A stretch of 64,000 nt of DNA. It comes from Streptomyces peucetius. Its GTDB lineage: Bacteria; Actinomycetota; Actinomycetes; Streptomycetales; Streptomycetaceae. The stretch's first letter is position 1. Each line of letters begins with the position of its first letter. The notes beneath the pieces are model-generated. The model searched no databases, was not told the DNA's origin, and saw only the letters and a program-made list of their open reading frames with translations. The DNA is taken from contig NZ_CP107567.1 in the NCBI RefSeq assembly GCF_025854275.1, positions 2,480,001 through 2,544,000 of the forward strand. The letters are read 5' to 3'. A program made the position numbers and the translations under genes. This document shows positions 57,134 through 64,000 of this stretch, in pieces.

Positions 57134-58725
57134 ACGCGCCCCTCCCCGACGTCCCCGAGGTCCGCGTCGTCGGCCTTCCCCAGCTGACGCAGGGTTTCGA
57201 CCTGGTCGAACGCCTCGACCTCCCCATGCACCTGAAGGTGCACGGACCGCTGGAACCCGTGAGCGGCGAACGGCTGGCACAGCTCGCGGAGGACATATCC
57301 CTCACCGGCCGAGGCGGCGCGGGTTTCCCCTTCGGCAAGAAGCTGCGGGCCGTCGCCAAGTCCGCCATCGGGCGCGGCATACGGCCGGTGGTCGTCGTCA
57401 ACGGCAGCGAGGGTGAACCCGCCTGCCGCAAGGACACGGTGCTGCTCAACCGCGCACCGCATCTGATCCTCGACGGCGCGCTGCTCGCCGCGGAGGCGCT
57501 CGGCGCACGGACGCTCGTGGTCGCGGTCACCCGCAACTCCACCGAGATCTCCATGCGTGCCGCGCTCGCCGAGCGCGGTCTCTCAGACCGTCGCGGCCAG
57601 GCCATGCGGGCCAGGGTGGTCCGCACCCCGGAGCGCATGGTCTCCGGCGAGGCGTCCTCGGTCATCCGGGCCGTCAACGGCGGTCCGGCCCTGCCGCCCG
57701 GCCGCCGGGTGCGCGCCGCTGAGACCGGGGTCGGCGGAGCTCCGACGCTGCTGTCCAACGCGGAGACGTTCGCCCAGCTCGCCGTCGCCGCCCGGATCGG
57801 CGCCCGCCGCTACAGCCACACGGGCCTCGACTCCGAGCCGGGCACGGTCATGCTGACGATCTCCGGGGCGGTCGCCCGCCCGATGGTCGTCGAGGTCCCG
57901 ACCGGCGTACCGCTGCGGTACGTGCTCCAGTTGGCGGGCGCGCCGCCCGAGCCGCAGGGCGTGCTGACGGGCGGCTACCACGGCAACTGGATCGACGCGG
58001 CCGCCGTCCACGAAGCGGTGGTGTCCAAGGAGTCCCTGGCCTCCGTGGGCGGTGCGCTGGGAGCCGGTGCGATCCTGCCGATCGGTCCGGAGACCTGTCC
58101 GCTGGGCGAGGCGCTGCGAGTGGCGAACTGGCTGGCCGCGGAGACCGCCGGCCAGTGCGGCCCCTGCAAGCTCGGTCTGCCCGCCGCGGCCGGCGGACTG
58201 GCCGATGTGATGAACGGCGGCGGGCCCGCGGCTCTTGAGGCGCTGCGCGAGGTCACCCAGGCGGTCAAGGGCCGTGGCGCGTGCAAGCACCCGGACGGCT
58301 CCGCCCGCTTCTTCGCGTCGACGCTGTCCGCGTTCACCGACGACCTCGCCGCGCATGTTCTGCACGGCGGCTGCGGGCGCGACACGACGGGTGTACTGCC
58401 GCTGCCGCTGCCCGGTTACGAGGAGGCCGAGGAGTCGATCCCGAGCGGCGAGAAGATCTTCGTCGACTGGACGCTCTGTCAGGGCCACGGGCTGTGCGCG
58501 GACATCATCCCGGAACTCATTCGGCTCAACCCCGACGGCTACCCGTCGGTGGCCGACGCGATGGTTCCCGTGCACATGCAGGGACGCGCGCAGCGGGCCG
58601 TGCGCCGCTGCCCCGCGCTCGCGATGCGGATCGAGCAGGTCGCCTCGCCGGGCCCGACGCCGCCGCCGGCGCGCCCCGCGCTGCCGGGCAGCAGCCGCAA
58701 GGCCCTGGGCAGCGGCCGCGGTTGA
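57130..58725 (+). CDS. NuoF-like flavoprotein with C-terminal ferredoxin domain
   Basis: 531 residues. The first 350 carry the FMN/NADH site of NuoF (SLTGRGGAGFPFGKK, VVNGSEGEPACRKD) and an SLBB region (VPTGVPLRYVLQLAG). The 4Fe-4S site is GQCGPCKLGLP with GACKHPDGSARFF. A C-terminal ferredoxin-like domain follows, with CQGHGLCADIIPE and RRCPALAMRIE, having His in the place of one Cys, as in actinobacterial 3Fe-4S ferredoxins. GTG at 57130 overlaps the previous stop (GTGA). It likely passes electrons from NAD(P)H or a carrier to the membrane partner. A perfect 18-bp terminator follows. Confidence 0.88.
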   Translation: MNAPLPDVPEVRVVGLPQLTQGFDLVERLDLPMHLKVHGPLEPVSGERLAQLAEDISLTGRGGAGFPFGKKLRAVAKSAIGRGIRPVVVVNGSEGEPACRKDTVLLNRAPHLILDGALLAAEALGARTLVVAVTRNSTEISMRAALAERGLSDRRGQAMRARVVRTPERMVSGEASSVIRAVNGGPALPPGRRVRAAETGVGGAPTLLSNAETFAQLAVAARIGARRYSHTGLDSEPGTVMLTISGAVARPMVVEVPTGVPLRYVLQLAGAPPEPQGVLTGGYHGNWIDAAAVHEAVVSKESLASVGGALGAGAILPIGPETCPLGEALRVANWLAAETAGQCGPCKLGLPAAAGGLADVMNGGGPAALEALREVTQAVKGRGACKHPDGSARFFASTLSAFTDDLAAHVLHGGCGRDTTGVLPLPLPGYEEAEESIPSGEKIFVDWTLCQGHGLCADIIPELIRLNPDGYPSVADAMVPVHMQGRAQRAVRRCPALAMRIEQVASPGPTPPPARPALPGSSRKALGSGRG

Positions 58726-58741
58726 CGTCAGGCACGCCAAA

Positions 58742-58780
58742 AGTGAAGCGGGCCACCCGATCCGGGTGGCCCGCTTCACT
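58742..58780 (+). terminator. Perfect 18-bp hairpin after the NuoF-like gene
   Basis: Arms 58742-58759 and 58763-58780 pair perfectly over 18 bp with a three-base loop, 16 bases after the stop codon. It faces the tRNA gene on the opposite strand and may serve both. Confidence 0.85.
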
Positions 58781-58788
58781 GTCTTCTG

Positions 58789-58861
58789 TGGAGCTAAGGA
58801 GAATTGAACTCCTGACCTCCTGCATGCCATGCAGGCGCTCTACCAACTGAGCTATAGCCCC
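58789..58861 (-). tRNA. tRNA-Ala (anticodon GGC)
   Basis: 73 nt on the minus strand. Acceptor GGGGCTA pairs with TAGCTCC, D arm GCTC/GAGC, anticodon stem CCTGC/GCAGG with loop ATGGCAT giving anticodon GGC, and T arm AGGAG/CTCCT with loop TTCAATT. CCA is not encoded. Identical to the copy at 59601. Confidence 0.97.
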
Positions 58862-59016
58862 TTGTTGTGTGCCGCCCCGTTTCCGGGTCTCCCCCGCGGC
58901 GACGTAGAGAACATTAACGCGCCCGCCGCCGCATCTCCAAATCGTTTCCCCGCCCCCACGCACCGCCTCGCAGGACCCCTTCGCCGGCCGGGCGGCGCCG
59001 GTCGCCGGACGGGCCG

Positions 59017-59250
59017 TCAGGCGGTTGCGAACGAGTAGAAACGTTTGAGTGTGCAGTGCTCGTCGAGAAGCCGGCCGTAGATCGGCTCCCCCTCGAGCTC
59101 GCGGTACGTCTCGATCGGGTCGCCTTTTATGATCAGCGCCCGCGCGCACTCCTCGCACCAGTACTGGAACTCGGGATTGACCGGGTCCATGTCCCGGACG
59201 ATCGGCGTACCGCTGCCGCACCAGTCGCATTTCCGCCTGTGGGCACCCAT
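59017..59250 (-). CDS. Small zinc-binding protein
   Basis: 77-residue protein, start MGAHRRKCDWCGSGTPIV, with two cysteine pairs CDWC and WCEEC that form a zinc ribbon, and a C-terminal alpha/beta piece (ETYRELEGEPIYGRLLDEHC). ATG at 59250 has GGAG six bases upstream; a GTG at 59253 is the alternative. It follows the 57-residue zinc-ribbon gene with a 3-base gap, and the pair sits between two tRNA-Ala genes. Function unknown. Confidence 0.75.
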   Translation of the reverse strand: MGAHRRKCDWCGSGTPIVRDMDPVNPEFQYWCEECARALIIKGDPIETYRELEGEPIYGRLLDEHCTLKRFYSFATA

Positions 59251-59253
59251 CAC

Positions 59254-59427
59254 TCAGCTCCAGCTGTGGCCGCAGGCCGTGCACACGTAGGAAACGCCGC
59301 CGTTGTCCCCGAGGACCTGGGCGACATGGGCAGAACCGCAGGAAGGACAGCTGAGGCGCGCACCGGCCTCCGCCGTGGCAAGCAGGTCATCGGCAGCCTC
59401 CCCGGCTTCCTCGCCGCTGGCGGACAT
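59254..59427 (-). CDS. Small zinc-ribbon protein
   Basis: 57 residues, start MSASGEEAGEAADDLLAT, then a zinc ribbon with CPSCGSAH and CTACGHSW. ATG at 59427 has GGAG six bases upstream; a longer form starts at 59481. Such short ribbons occur in transcription and translation factors but no specific family is claimed. It immediately precedes the 77-residue zinc-binding gene on the same strand. Confidence 0.78.
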   Translation of the reverse strand: MSASGEEAGEAADDLLATAEAGARLSCPSCGSAHVAQVLGDNGGVSYVCTACGHSWS

Positions 59428-59600
59428 CGTGCGCTCCCTCCCGTACCGCCGGTGTCCCCTCCGGCCGTCCGATTCTGCCATGACCGCGCACAGCGGTCAG
59501 CGGCGTTCGCGCACGAGATCGGCCACGGCACCGCGGGGGCGGGCCGTCCCGGGGGAGTACGAAGAATCCCGCCCCCTCGAAGGGGACGGGATCCGGTTTG

Positions 59601-59673
59601 TGGAGCTAAGGAGAATTGAACTCCTGACCTCCTGCATGCCATGCAGGCGCTCTACCAACTGAGCTATAGCCCC
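59601..59673 (-). tRNA. tRNA-Ala (anticodon GGC), second copy
   Basis: 73 nt, minus strand, identical to the copy at 58789-58861 over its whole length: same acceptor, D, anticodon (GGC) and T arms. CCA not encoded. The two copies are 739 bases apart and flank two zinc-ribbon genes. Confidence 0.97.
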
Positions 59674-59839
59674 GCGTGTTCTTCGCGCTCCGCGCTGCGA
59701 ACAAGAAGAACTCTAGCCTGCGACCTGCCGGAAAGTGAAATCCGGGTCCGGGGCCCCTTCCCGCCGGCTCCGCCCTCGTGTCCCCGGGGACGCGCTCCGC
59801 CGGCGTGCCGTCGCCGGGGACCGGCTCCGTCCGGGAGGG

Positions 59840-59934
59840 TGCCGGCGCCACAGACCCGGCTCGGCTCAGGCGTCGTCGCCGCGAAGCCCCGGCTCGGGTC
59901 AGGCGTCGCCACAGACCCGGCCCGGCTCGGCTCA
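59840..59934. repeat. 33-bp tandem repeat with in-frame stop codons at a gene end
   Basis: TGA codons on the minus strand at 59934-59932, 59901-59899 and 59868-59866 are exactly 33 bases apart, in frame with each other. Each is preceded by a related 30-base unit (ending GGCGACGAC or GGCGACG and a Cys/Gly-coding stretch). The first TGA is the true stop of the phosphatase gene; the others belong to downstream copies. The gap 59674-59931 has no gene. Confidence 0.8.
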
Positions 59935-60609
59935 GGTGTCGTCGCCGAGGACCGGCTCCGGGAGGGTTCCGGCGTTGTGCTCGAGCAGGCGCCAGCCCCG
60001 CGCCCCTTCGCCCACGACCGACCAGCAGCAGTTGGTGAGGCCGCCGAGGCTCTCCCAGTGGTGCGCCTCGAGACCCAGCAGCCGGCCGATGGTGGTGCGG
60101 ATGGTGCCACCGTGGCTGACGACGACGAGCGTGCCGTCGTCCGGCAGCTTCTCGGCGTGGTGCAGCACCACGGGAGCGGCCCGGTCGGCGACCTCGGTCT
60201 CGAGCTCCCCGCCGCCGCGCCGGACCGGCTCACCGCGCTTCCAGGCCGCGTACTGCTCGCCGTACCGCTCGACGATCTCCTCGTGGGTCAGCCCCTGCCA
60301 GGCGCCCGCGTAGGTCTCGCGCAGGGCGGCGTCGTACGAGACGTCGATGCCGGTGACGGCGGCCAGCTCGCCCGCCGTCGCCGCCGCGCGCTTCAGGTCG
60401 GACGCGACGATCGCGTCCGGGTTCAGCGAGGCGAGCAGCCGGGCGGCACGGCGCGCCTGGGCGCGACCGGCCTCGGTCAGCTCGATGTCCGTGGAGCCCT
60501 GGAAGCGGCGCTCCAGATTCCACGCGGTCTGGCCGTGGCGCCACAGGACGATGCGCCGGCCACGGGCCGGCCGCCTGCCCGTCCCGGCGCCGGTGGCGAT
60601 GCCGTTCAG
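59932..60609 (-). CDS. Histidine phosphatase (phosphoglycerate mutase-like), CTG start
   Basis: 225-residue histidine phosphatase. The catalytic RHG lies near residue 24 (IVLWRHGQTAWNLERRFQG), followed by TEAGRAQARRAARLL and the second histidine in VVSHGGTIR. No ATG, GTG or TTG lies between the upstream in-frame stop and RHG, so the start must be CTG at 60609, which has GGGGAG five bases upstream and overlaps the rsfS stop as CTGA. The next usable start falls after the catalytic motif. It is coupled to rsfS, in the nadD-lytR-rsfS-phosphatase order common in Streptomyces. Substrate unknown; a phosphoglycerate-mutase-like role is not assured. Confidence 0.87.
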   Translation of the reverse strand: MNGIATGAGTGRRPARGRRIVLWRHGQTAWNLERRFQGSTDIELTEAGRAQARRAARLLASLNPDAIVASDLKRAAATAGELAAVTGIDVSYDAALRETYAGAWQGLTHEEIVERYGEQYAAWKRGEPVRRGGGELETEVADRAAPVVLHHAEKLPDDGTLVVVSHGGTIRTTIGRLLGLEAHHWESLGGLTNCCWSVVGEGARGWRLLEHNAGTLPEPVLGDDT

Positions 60610-61037
60610 CGCTGCTCCCCTTCCGTGTCACCGCCGGTGAGCTTCGCGTGCTCCTCCGCCTTGCCGCGGGTCTTCTGCGCGTCCTCCGGGAGCGTGAGCT
60701 CGGGGCAGTCCTTCCAGAGCCGCTCGAGGGCGTAGAAGACACGCTCCTCGCTGTGCTGCACGTGCACCACGATGTCCACGTAGTCGAGCAGGATCCAGCG
60801 GGCGTCGCGGTCCCCCTCGCGGCGCACCGGCTTGGCGCCGAGCTGCTTGTTCAGCCGCTCCTCGATCTCGTCGACGATCGACTTGACCTGGCGGTCGTTG
60901 GGCGCGGAGGCGAGCAGGAAGGCATCGGTGATGGAGAGCACATCACTGACGTCGTACGCGATGATGTCGTGCGCGAGCCGGTCGGCGGCCGCCTGAGCGG
61001 CGGCGTTGACGAGCTCGATGGAGCGATCCGTGGCGGT
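60606..61037 (-). CDS. rsfS: Ribosome silencing factor RsfS
   Basis: 143 residues. It binds ribosomal protein L14 and blocks subunit joining, slowing translation under nutrient limitation. Motifs: AADRLAHDIIAYDVSD, SITDAFLLASAPNDRQVKSI, DARWILLDYVDIVVHV and FYALERLW. GTG at 61037 gives the family start TATDRSIELV; a longer form from GTG 61097 is possible. Its stop overlaps the phosphatase CTG start. Length and motif order match other actinobacterial RsfS. Confidence 0.94.
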   Translation of the reverse strand, partial: TATDRSIELVNAAAQAAADRLAHDIIAYDVSDVLSITDAFLLASAPNDRQVKSIVDEIEERLNKQLGAKPVRREGDRDARWILLDYVDIVVHVQHSEERVFYALERLWKDCPELTLPEDAQKTRGKAEEHAKLTGGDTEGEQR

Positions 61038-61135
61038 CACAAGCAGGCTTTCGTCGGCGGTCAAGAACTCTTCAAGGGTCTCACGGACCGCCGACACTCC
61101 ACGCAGCCTTTACTCGTGGCGCTGCCACCGCCCGG

Positions 61136-62938
61136 TCACTGCGGGTCCTCGGTCTTGAAATCGGGTCCGAGTACGACCGAGATGTCGGCGTTGCTGGCGG
61201 CCTTGCCCTTCTGCACCGCACCGGCCGGCAGTCCGAGCGTCTTGGCGACCTCCTGCGCCTTCGCCTTCTGCGCGTCGTCGCTGTAGATGATCTGCGAGGC
61301 GTCGACGGAATCGGCCGTGCCGCCGCTCACGACGCTGTAGCCGCCGTTGATCAGGGTGACCCGGGCCTTCTCCAGGGCGTCCTCGTCCCCGCTGCCGTTC
61401 CTGATGCCCACGCGGAGCGTGTCGCCGGGCTCGGGCGCGCTGACGGAGCCGCCCAGGACGTCCTTGACCACACTGTTCACGGCCTGGTCACTGAGCGTGC
61501 CGTCCTGCTGGACGGGCAGTACCGCGGTCCGGTAGTCGCCGCCTTTGGCACGCTCGGCGAGCTTGGCGAGGGAGGCGCCGAGGTCCCGTTCCTTCAGCGA
61601 GGGGTCGAGGATCTGCCCGAGTGTCTCGACGACGACCGTCGCCGACTTCGGGTCGTCAGGGAGCTTCTTGAGCACGCCCTGCATGACCTGACCGAAGCGC
61701 ATCAACTGCTTCTCCCCGGCCTCGTCGGGCCCGAGGTGGGTGGCGTAGGCGACGGCCGCCCGCCCGTTGAGGGTCTGGTTCTCCCCCTTCTTCACCAGCG
61801 GCGGGTCGCCCTTCTTCTCGCCGGGCACCTCGGTGTCGGTGGTCAGGTCGATCGTTCCCACCAGCTCGACGAGGTTCTCCAGGAAGGGCGTGTCGAGCCG
61901 CCAGGTGCCGGAGATCTTCGCACCGAACAGGGTGCCGATGGCCTCCCGCGTACCGGTGGATCCGTCGTCCTCGACGGACTTCCCGAGGGTGGTGGCCGTG
62001 CCGTCGTCGTTGGCGACGGAGAGGGTGTTGGGGAGCAGGACCGTGGTGCCCTGCCCGGTGGTGGCGTTGTCGACGAGAAGGGCGGTGGAGGTGCCCTCCT
62101 TCTTGGTGTTGTGCAGATGCACCACGATGACGTCGCGCTTCTGCGGTCCGGCCGCCGTGCCGCTCTTGGTGTCGGAGCTGGACAGACCGGGCAGCTTGCC
62201 GGCGTACCAGAGGTAACCGACGCCGCCGACGAGCACGAGCGCGAGCGTGACCAGGAGGGCGACGACGCGGTGACGACCGCGGCGTTTGGCCTCCTCGCGC
62301 CGCTCCGAGCGGCTCTCGGTGAACTTCAGCCAGTCGATGACGTCTTCAGAGTCCTCGTCGGGCTCCTCGATGAACGAGAACTGCTCGGTCCGGTAGGGGC
62401 GTTCCGTGCCGCTCTCCGGCCGGCGCTGCCCCGGCACCGCGGTCGGCTCGGCAGCCGCCGCCGGGGCGGGACGCCGCGGAGCCTGCGGGGGCTGCTGCTC
62501 CTGGTGGTGCTGCTGCGGGGGCTGCGCGGACTGCTGCTGCGGGATGTTCCACTGCCCGGTGGTGTCGACGGCGGGCTGGGTCCCGGTGTCGTAGCCGTAA
62601 CCGGCCTGGCTGCCGTACGGGTCGTACTGCCCGGCCGGCTGCTGGGGCGCGTACTGGTCGTAGCCGTACCCGTCCGGCCGGCCGTATCCCGGCTGCGCGC
62701 CGTATCCCTGTTCCCCGACGTAGCCCTGTTCCCCGCCGTAGCCCTGGTCGGCGGCATGCCCCTGCCCGAGGTCGTGGCCCTGCGGGGCCTGGCCGCCGTG
62801 CTGCTGAGTGTGGCCGTCCTGCTGCTGTGCGTAGGGGTCGTACTGCTGGGGCTGCTGATAGACCGGCTGCCCGTACTCGTCGTAGCCGACGATCTGCGGC
62901 TGGTAGTACGGGTCGTACGGATTCTGCTGGTCGTTCAA
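61136..62938 (-). CDS. LytR-CpsA-Psr-type protein with LytR C-terminal domain
   Basis: 600 residues. A Gln/Tyr/Gly-rich cytoplasmic N-terminus (NDQQNPYDPYYQPQ, then many GYG and YGAQ repeats) is followed by one membrane helix (VVALLVTLALVLVGGVGYLWY). The extracellular part has an LCP-like domain (VIVVHLHN; LVELVGTIDLTT) and a C-terminal LytR_C domain (LRVGIRNGSG, VVSGGTADSVDASQIIY). LCP proteins attach wall polymers to peptidoglycan. TTG at 62938 with AGAGGGG upstream is the best start; the longer frame is antisense. Key LCP arginines are only partly visible, so catalytic activity is uncertain. It lies between rsfS and nadD. Confidence 0.86.
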   Translation of the reverse strand: MNDQQNPYDPYYQPQIVGYDEYGQPVYQQPQQYDPYAQQQDGHTQQHGGQAPQGHDLGQGHAADQGYGGEQGYVGEQGYGAQPGYGRPDGYGYDQYAPQQPAGQYDPYGSQAGYGYDTGTQPAVDTTGQWNIPQQQSAQPPQQHHQEQQPPQAPRRPAPAAAAEPTAVPGQRRPESGTERPYRTEQFSFIEEPDEDSEDVIDWLKFTESRSERREEAKRRGRHRVVALLVTLALVLVGGVGYLWYAGKLPGLSSSDTKSGTAAGPQKRDVIVVHLHNTKKEGTSTALLVDNATTGQGTTVLLPNTLSVANDDGTATTLGKSVEDDGSTGTREAIGTLFGAKISGTWRLDTPFLENLVELVGTIDLTTDTEVPGEKKGDPPLVKKGENQTLNGRAAVAYATHLGPDEAGEKQLMRFGQVMQGVLKKLPDDPKSATVVVETLGQILDPSLKERDLGASLAKLAERAKGGDYRTAVLPVQQDGTLSDQAVNSVVKDVLGGSVSAPEPGDTLRVGIRNGSGDEDALEKARVTLINGGYSVVSGGTADSVDASQIIYSDDAQKAKAQEVAKTLGLPAGAVQKGKAASNADISVVLGPDFKTEDPQ

Positions 62939-62957
62939 CGGTGCCCCTCTCCGCGGC

Positions 62958-63593
62958 TCAGTCGCCGCGGTACAGCTGGCGCTTGTCGATGTAGCGCACC
63001 ACACCGTCCGGCACCAGGTACCAGACCGGGTCCCCCTGGGCGACCCGCTTCCGGCAGTCGGTCGACGAGATCGCCAGAGCCGGCACCTCCACCAGGGAGA
63101 CCCCGCCCTCGGGCAGCCCGTCGTCCGTCAGGTCATGGCCCGGCCGGGTCACCCCGATGAAGTGGGCGAGTGAGAACAGTTCCTCGGCGTTCCGCCAGCC
63201 GAGGATCTGGGAAAGCGCGTCGGCCCCCGTGATGAAGTACAGGTCCGAGTCCTCGTTGAGGGCATGCAGGTCCCGCAGCGTGTCGATCGTGTACGTCGGG
63301 CCGCCGCGGTCGATGTCGATCCGGCTCACCGAGAACTGCGGGTTCGACGCCGTGGCGATGACCGTCATCAGATAGCGGTCCTCGGCCGGGGACACGTTCT
63401 TGTGGCTCTTCTGCCACGGCTGCCCGGTCGGTACGAACACCACCTCGTCGAGGTGGAAGAGGGCGGCCACCTCGCTGGCGGCCACCAGGTGTCCGTGGTG
63501 GATCGGGTCGAATGTCCCGCCCATCACGCCGAGTCGGCGCTTGCCCGCACCGGAGCCGGTGCCGGAGCCCGCGGCCGCTATCTGCTCTCCCAT
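62958..63593 (-). CDS. nadD: Nicotinate-nucleotide adenylyltransferase
   Basis: 211-residue nucleotidyltransferase that forms nicotinate adenine dinucleotide in NAD biosynthesis. The nucleotide site is [18 protein letters not shown] (with the HxGH histidines), [10 protein letters not shown] follows, and the C-terminal [10 protein letters not shown] is the phosphate-binding segment. ATG at 63593 gives the normal length; the reading frame upstream is G/C-rich noise. It is followed by the LytR-type gene at 19 bases, then rsfS and the phosphatase gene, an order shared by Streptomyces. Confidence 0.96.
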   Translation of the reverse strand: MGEQIAAAGSGTGSGAGKRRLGVMGGTFDPIHHGHLVAASEVAALFHLDEVVFVPTGQPWQKSHKNVSPAEDRYLMTVIATASNPQFSVSRIDIDRGGPTYTIDTLRDLHALNEDSDLYFITGADALSQILGWRNAEELFSLAHFIGVTRPGHDLTDDGLPEGGVSLVEVPALAISSTDCRKRVAQGDPVWYLVPDGVVRYIDKRQLYRGD

Positions 63594-63631
63594 GCGTGCA
63601 GAGCCTACTGGCACCGGGCGCCGGCCACGGC

Positions 63632-63793
63632 TCAGCGGTCGCGGTTGAAGCGGGTGGTGATCCACAGCAGCAGCATCAGCGCGACGAAGGCGCCGATGCC
63701 AGTGACGTACGGGTTGAGGCTTGCGTGGTTGCCGCCGTGCTCGGCGCCTTCGGCGAGAGTGACCAGGTTGGCGGCGGTGCCGGTGAGGCTCAT
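63632..63793 (-). CDS. Small single-helix membrane protein
   Basis: 53-residue ORF reading [16 protein letters not shown] and ending [11 protein letters not shown]. The second half has one hydrophobic helix ([16 protein letters not shown]) with a positive end, so the N-terminus faces outside or the periplasmic side and the basic tail faces the cytoplasm. ATG at 63793; the ribosome site is weak (GAAG). It lies 38 bases upstream of nadD on the same strand and could be co-transcribed. Function unknown. Its coding nature is supported by codon bias with G/C third positions and by a plausible membrane topology. Confidence 0.7.
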   Translation of the reverse strand: MSLTGTAANLVTLAEGAEHGGNHASLNPYVTGIGAFVALMLLLWITTRFNRDR

Positions 63794-64000
63794 CTTCAAC
63801 AGAACCTATCGATCGGGAACGGGAGCGGAGACTTCGCGCACATCGTATGCGGGCCGTCCGGGCACGCTCACGCCGACTCAGTCGTTGTGCATCCGCAGAC
63901 GCCGTCACAGGGGTATCCGGAGTTGTCCACAGGCCCCACCGTGCCGCGGCCCCAGCACCTACGCTGGTGTCCGTCAGGGGGACGAGCGAGGACTCGCACG
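63794..64000. other. Right-edge intergenic region, possible partial gene
   Basis: 207 bases without a complete gene. On the plus strand a GTG at 63967 opens a frame running off the window ([11 protein letters not shown]), with no good ribosome site in front. The AGGGGG at 63976 could instead serve a start beyond the edge. I cannot decide. Confidence 0.3.

Noticed and set aside
61038..61097. Longer RsfS form starting at GTG 61097
   Set aside because: The family start at 61037 gives the conserved N-terminus; the extra 20 residues have no support, though the upstream GTG cannot be excluded.
63967..64000. Partial gene at the right edge
   Set aside because: Only eleven codons are visible, with no ribosome site; it cannot be supported as a gene from this window.

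Overview
The window is high-GC actinobacterial chromosomal DNA, almost certainly from a Streptomyces species. Supporting signs are very strong G/C bias at third codon positions, frequent GTG starts, many GTGA/ATGA start-stop overlaps, long perfect hairpins between genes, a CIRCE element in front of hrcA, and a gene order (leuA, era, phoH-ybeY-corC, rnz, tricorn protease, rsmE, dnaJ-hrcA, hemW, lepA, rpsT, holA, comEC-comEA, leuS, rsfS, nadD) that I recognise as conserved Streptomyces core chromosome. It is mostly core housekeeping DNA with small accessory insertions.

Layout. 1-4.8 kb: a NarL-type two-component pair (response regulator cut by the left edge), an MMPL exporter and a TerB-like zinc-ribbon protein. 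4.9-8.4 kb: leuA behind a leucine-rich leader peptide, divergent from a protealysin-like metalloprotease gene followed by an emfourin-like inhibitor. 8.4-17.7 kb: the era / cytidine-deaminase-like / corC / ybeY / phoH neighbourhood. It is interrupted by a broken toxin-tail remnant with an intact small downstream gene, and by a regulator-MFS exporter pair. PhoH carries a 360-residue class 3-like intein with a LAGLIDADG endonuclease. 17.8-23.7 kb: a sugar kinase, a TetR regulator divergent from a secreted beta-propeller protein, adenosine/adenine deaminase, RNase Z and a HIT protein. 23.9-30.1 kb: tricorn protease, a lipoprotein, a small unknown, RsmE and a nitronate monooxygenase. 30.1-30.7 kb: a gene-free block of dispersed repeats and large hairpins. 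30.7-42.9 kb: dnaJ-hrcA under CIRCE, an MBL hydrolase, a DUF3097 protein, hemW, a SpoIIE-type phosphatase, an acyl-CoA synthetase, lepA and rpsT. 43.2-52.1 kb: holA, a small unknown, arylamine N-acetyltransferase, a flavin-split-barrel oxidase, comEC-comEA, a DegV protein and a membrane-anchored coiled-coil protein. 52.2-58.7 kb: leuS with a leucine leader and an intrinsic terminator, divergent from a two-gene membrane electron-transfer module. 58.7-64 kb: two identical tRNA-Ala(GGC) genes flanking two small zinc-ribbon genes, then the nadD / LytR-type / rsfS / histidine-phosphatase cluster.

How the genes connect. Leucine biosynthesis (leuA) and leucine charging (leuS) both sit behind short ORFs with runs of Leu codons and downstream RNA hairpins, so both look tuned by leucyl-tRNA supply. 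RNA and ribosome maturation is heavily represented (Era, YbeY, PhoH, RNase Z, RsmE, LepA, S20, RsfS). An imperfect inverted motif, GTTACT-NN-CCAGT, lies both upstream of the acyl-CoA synthetase and in the TetR/beta-propeller intergenic region, which suggests one regulator. The most distinctive items are the PhoH intein, the two leucine leaders, the toxin-tail remnant, the CTG-initiated phosphatase gene, and the stop-codon-bearing tandem repeats that begin exactly at some gene ends.
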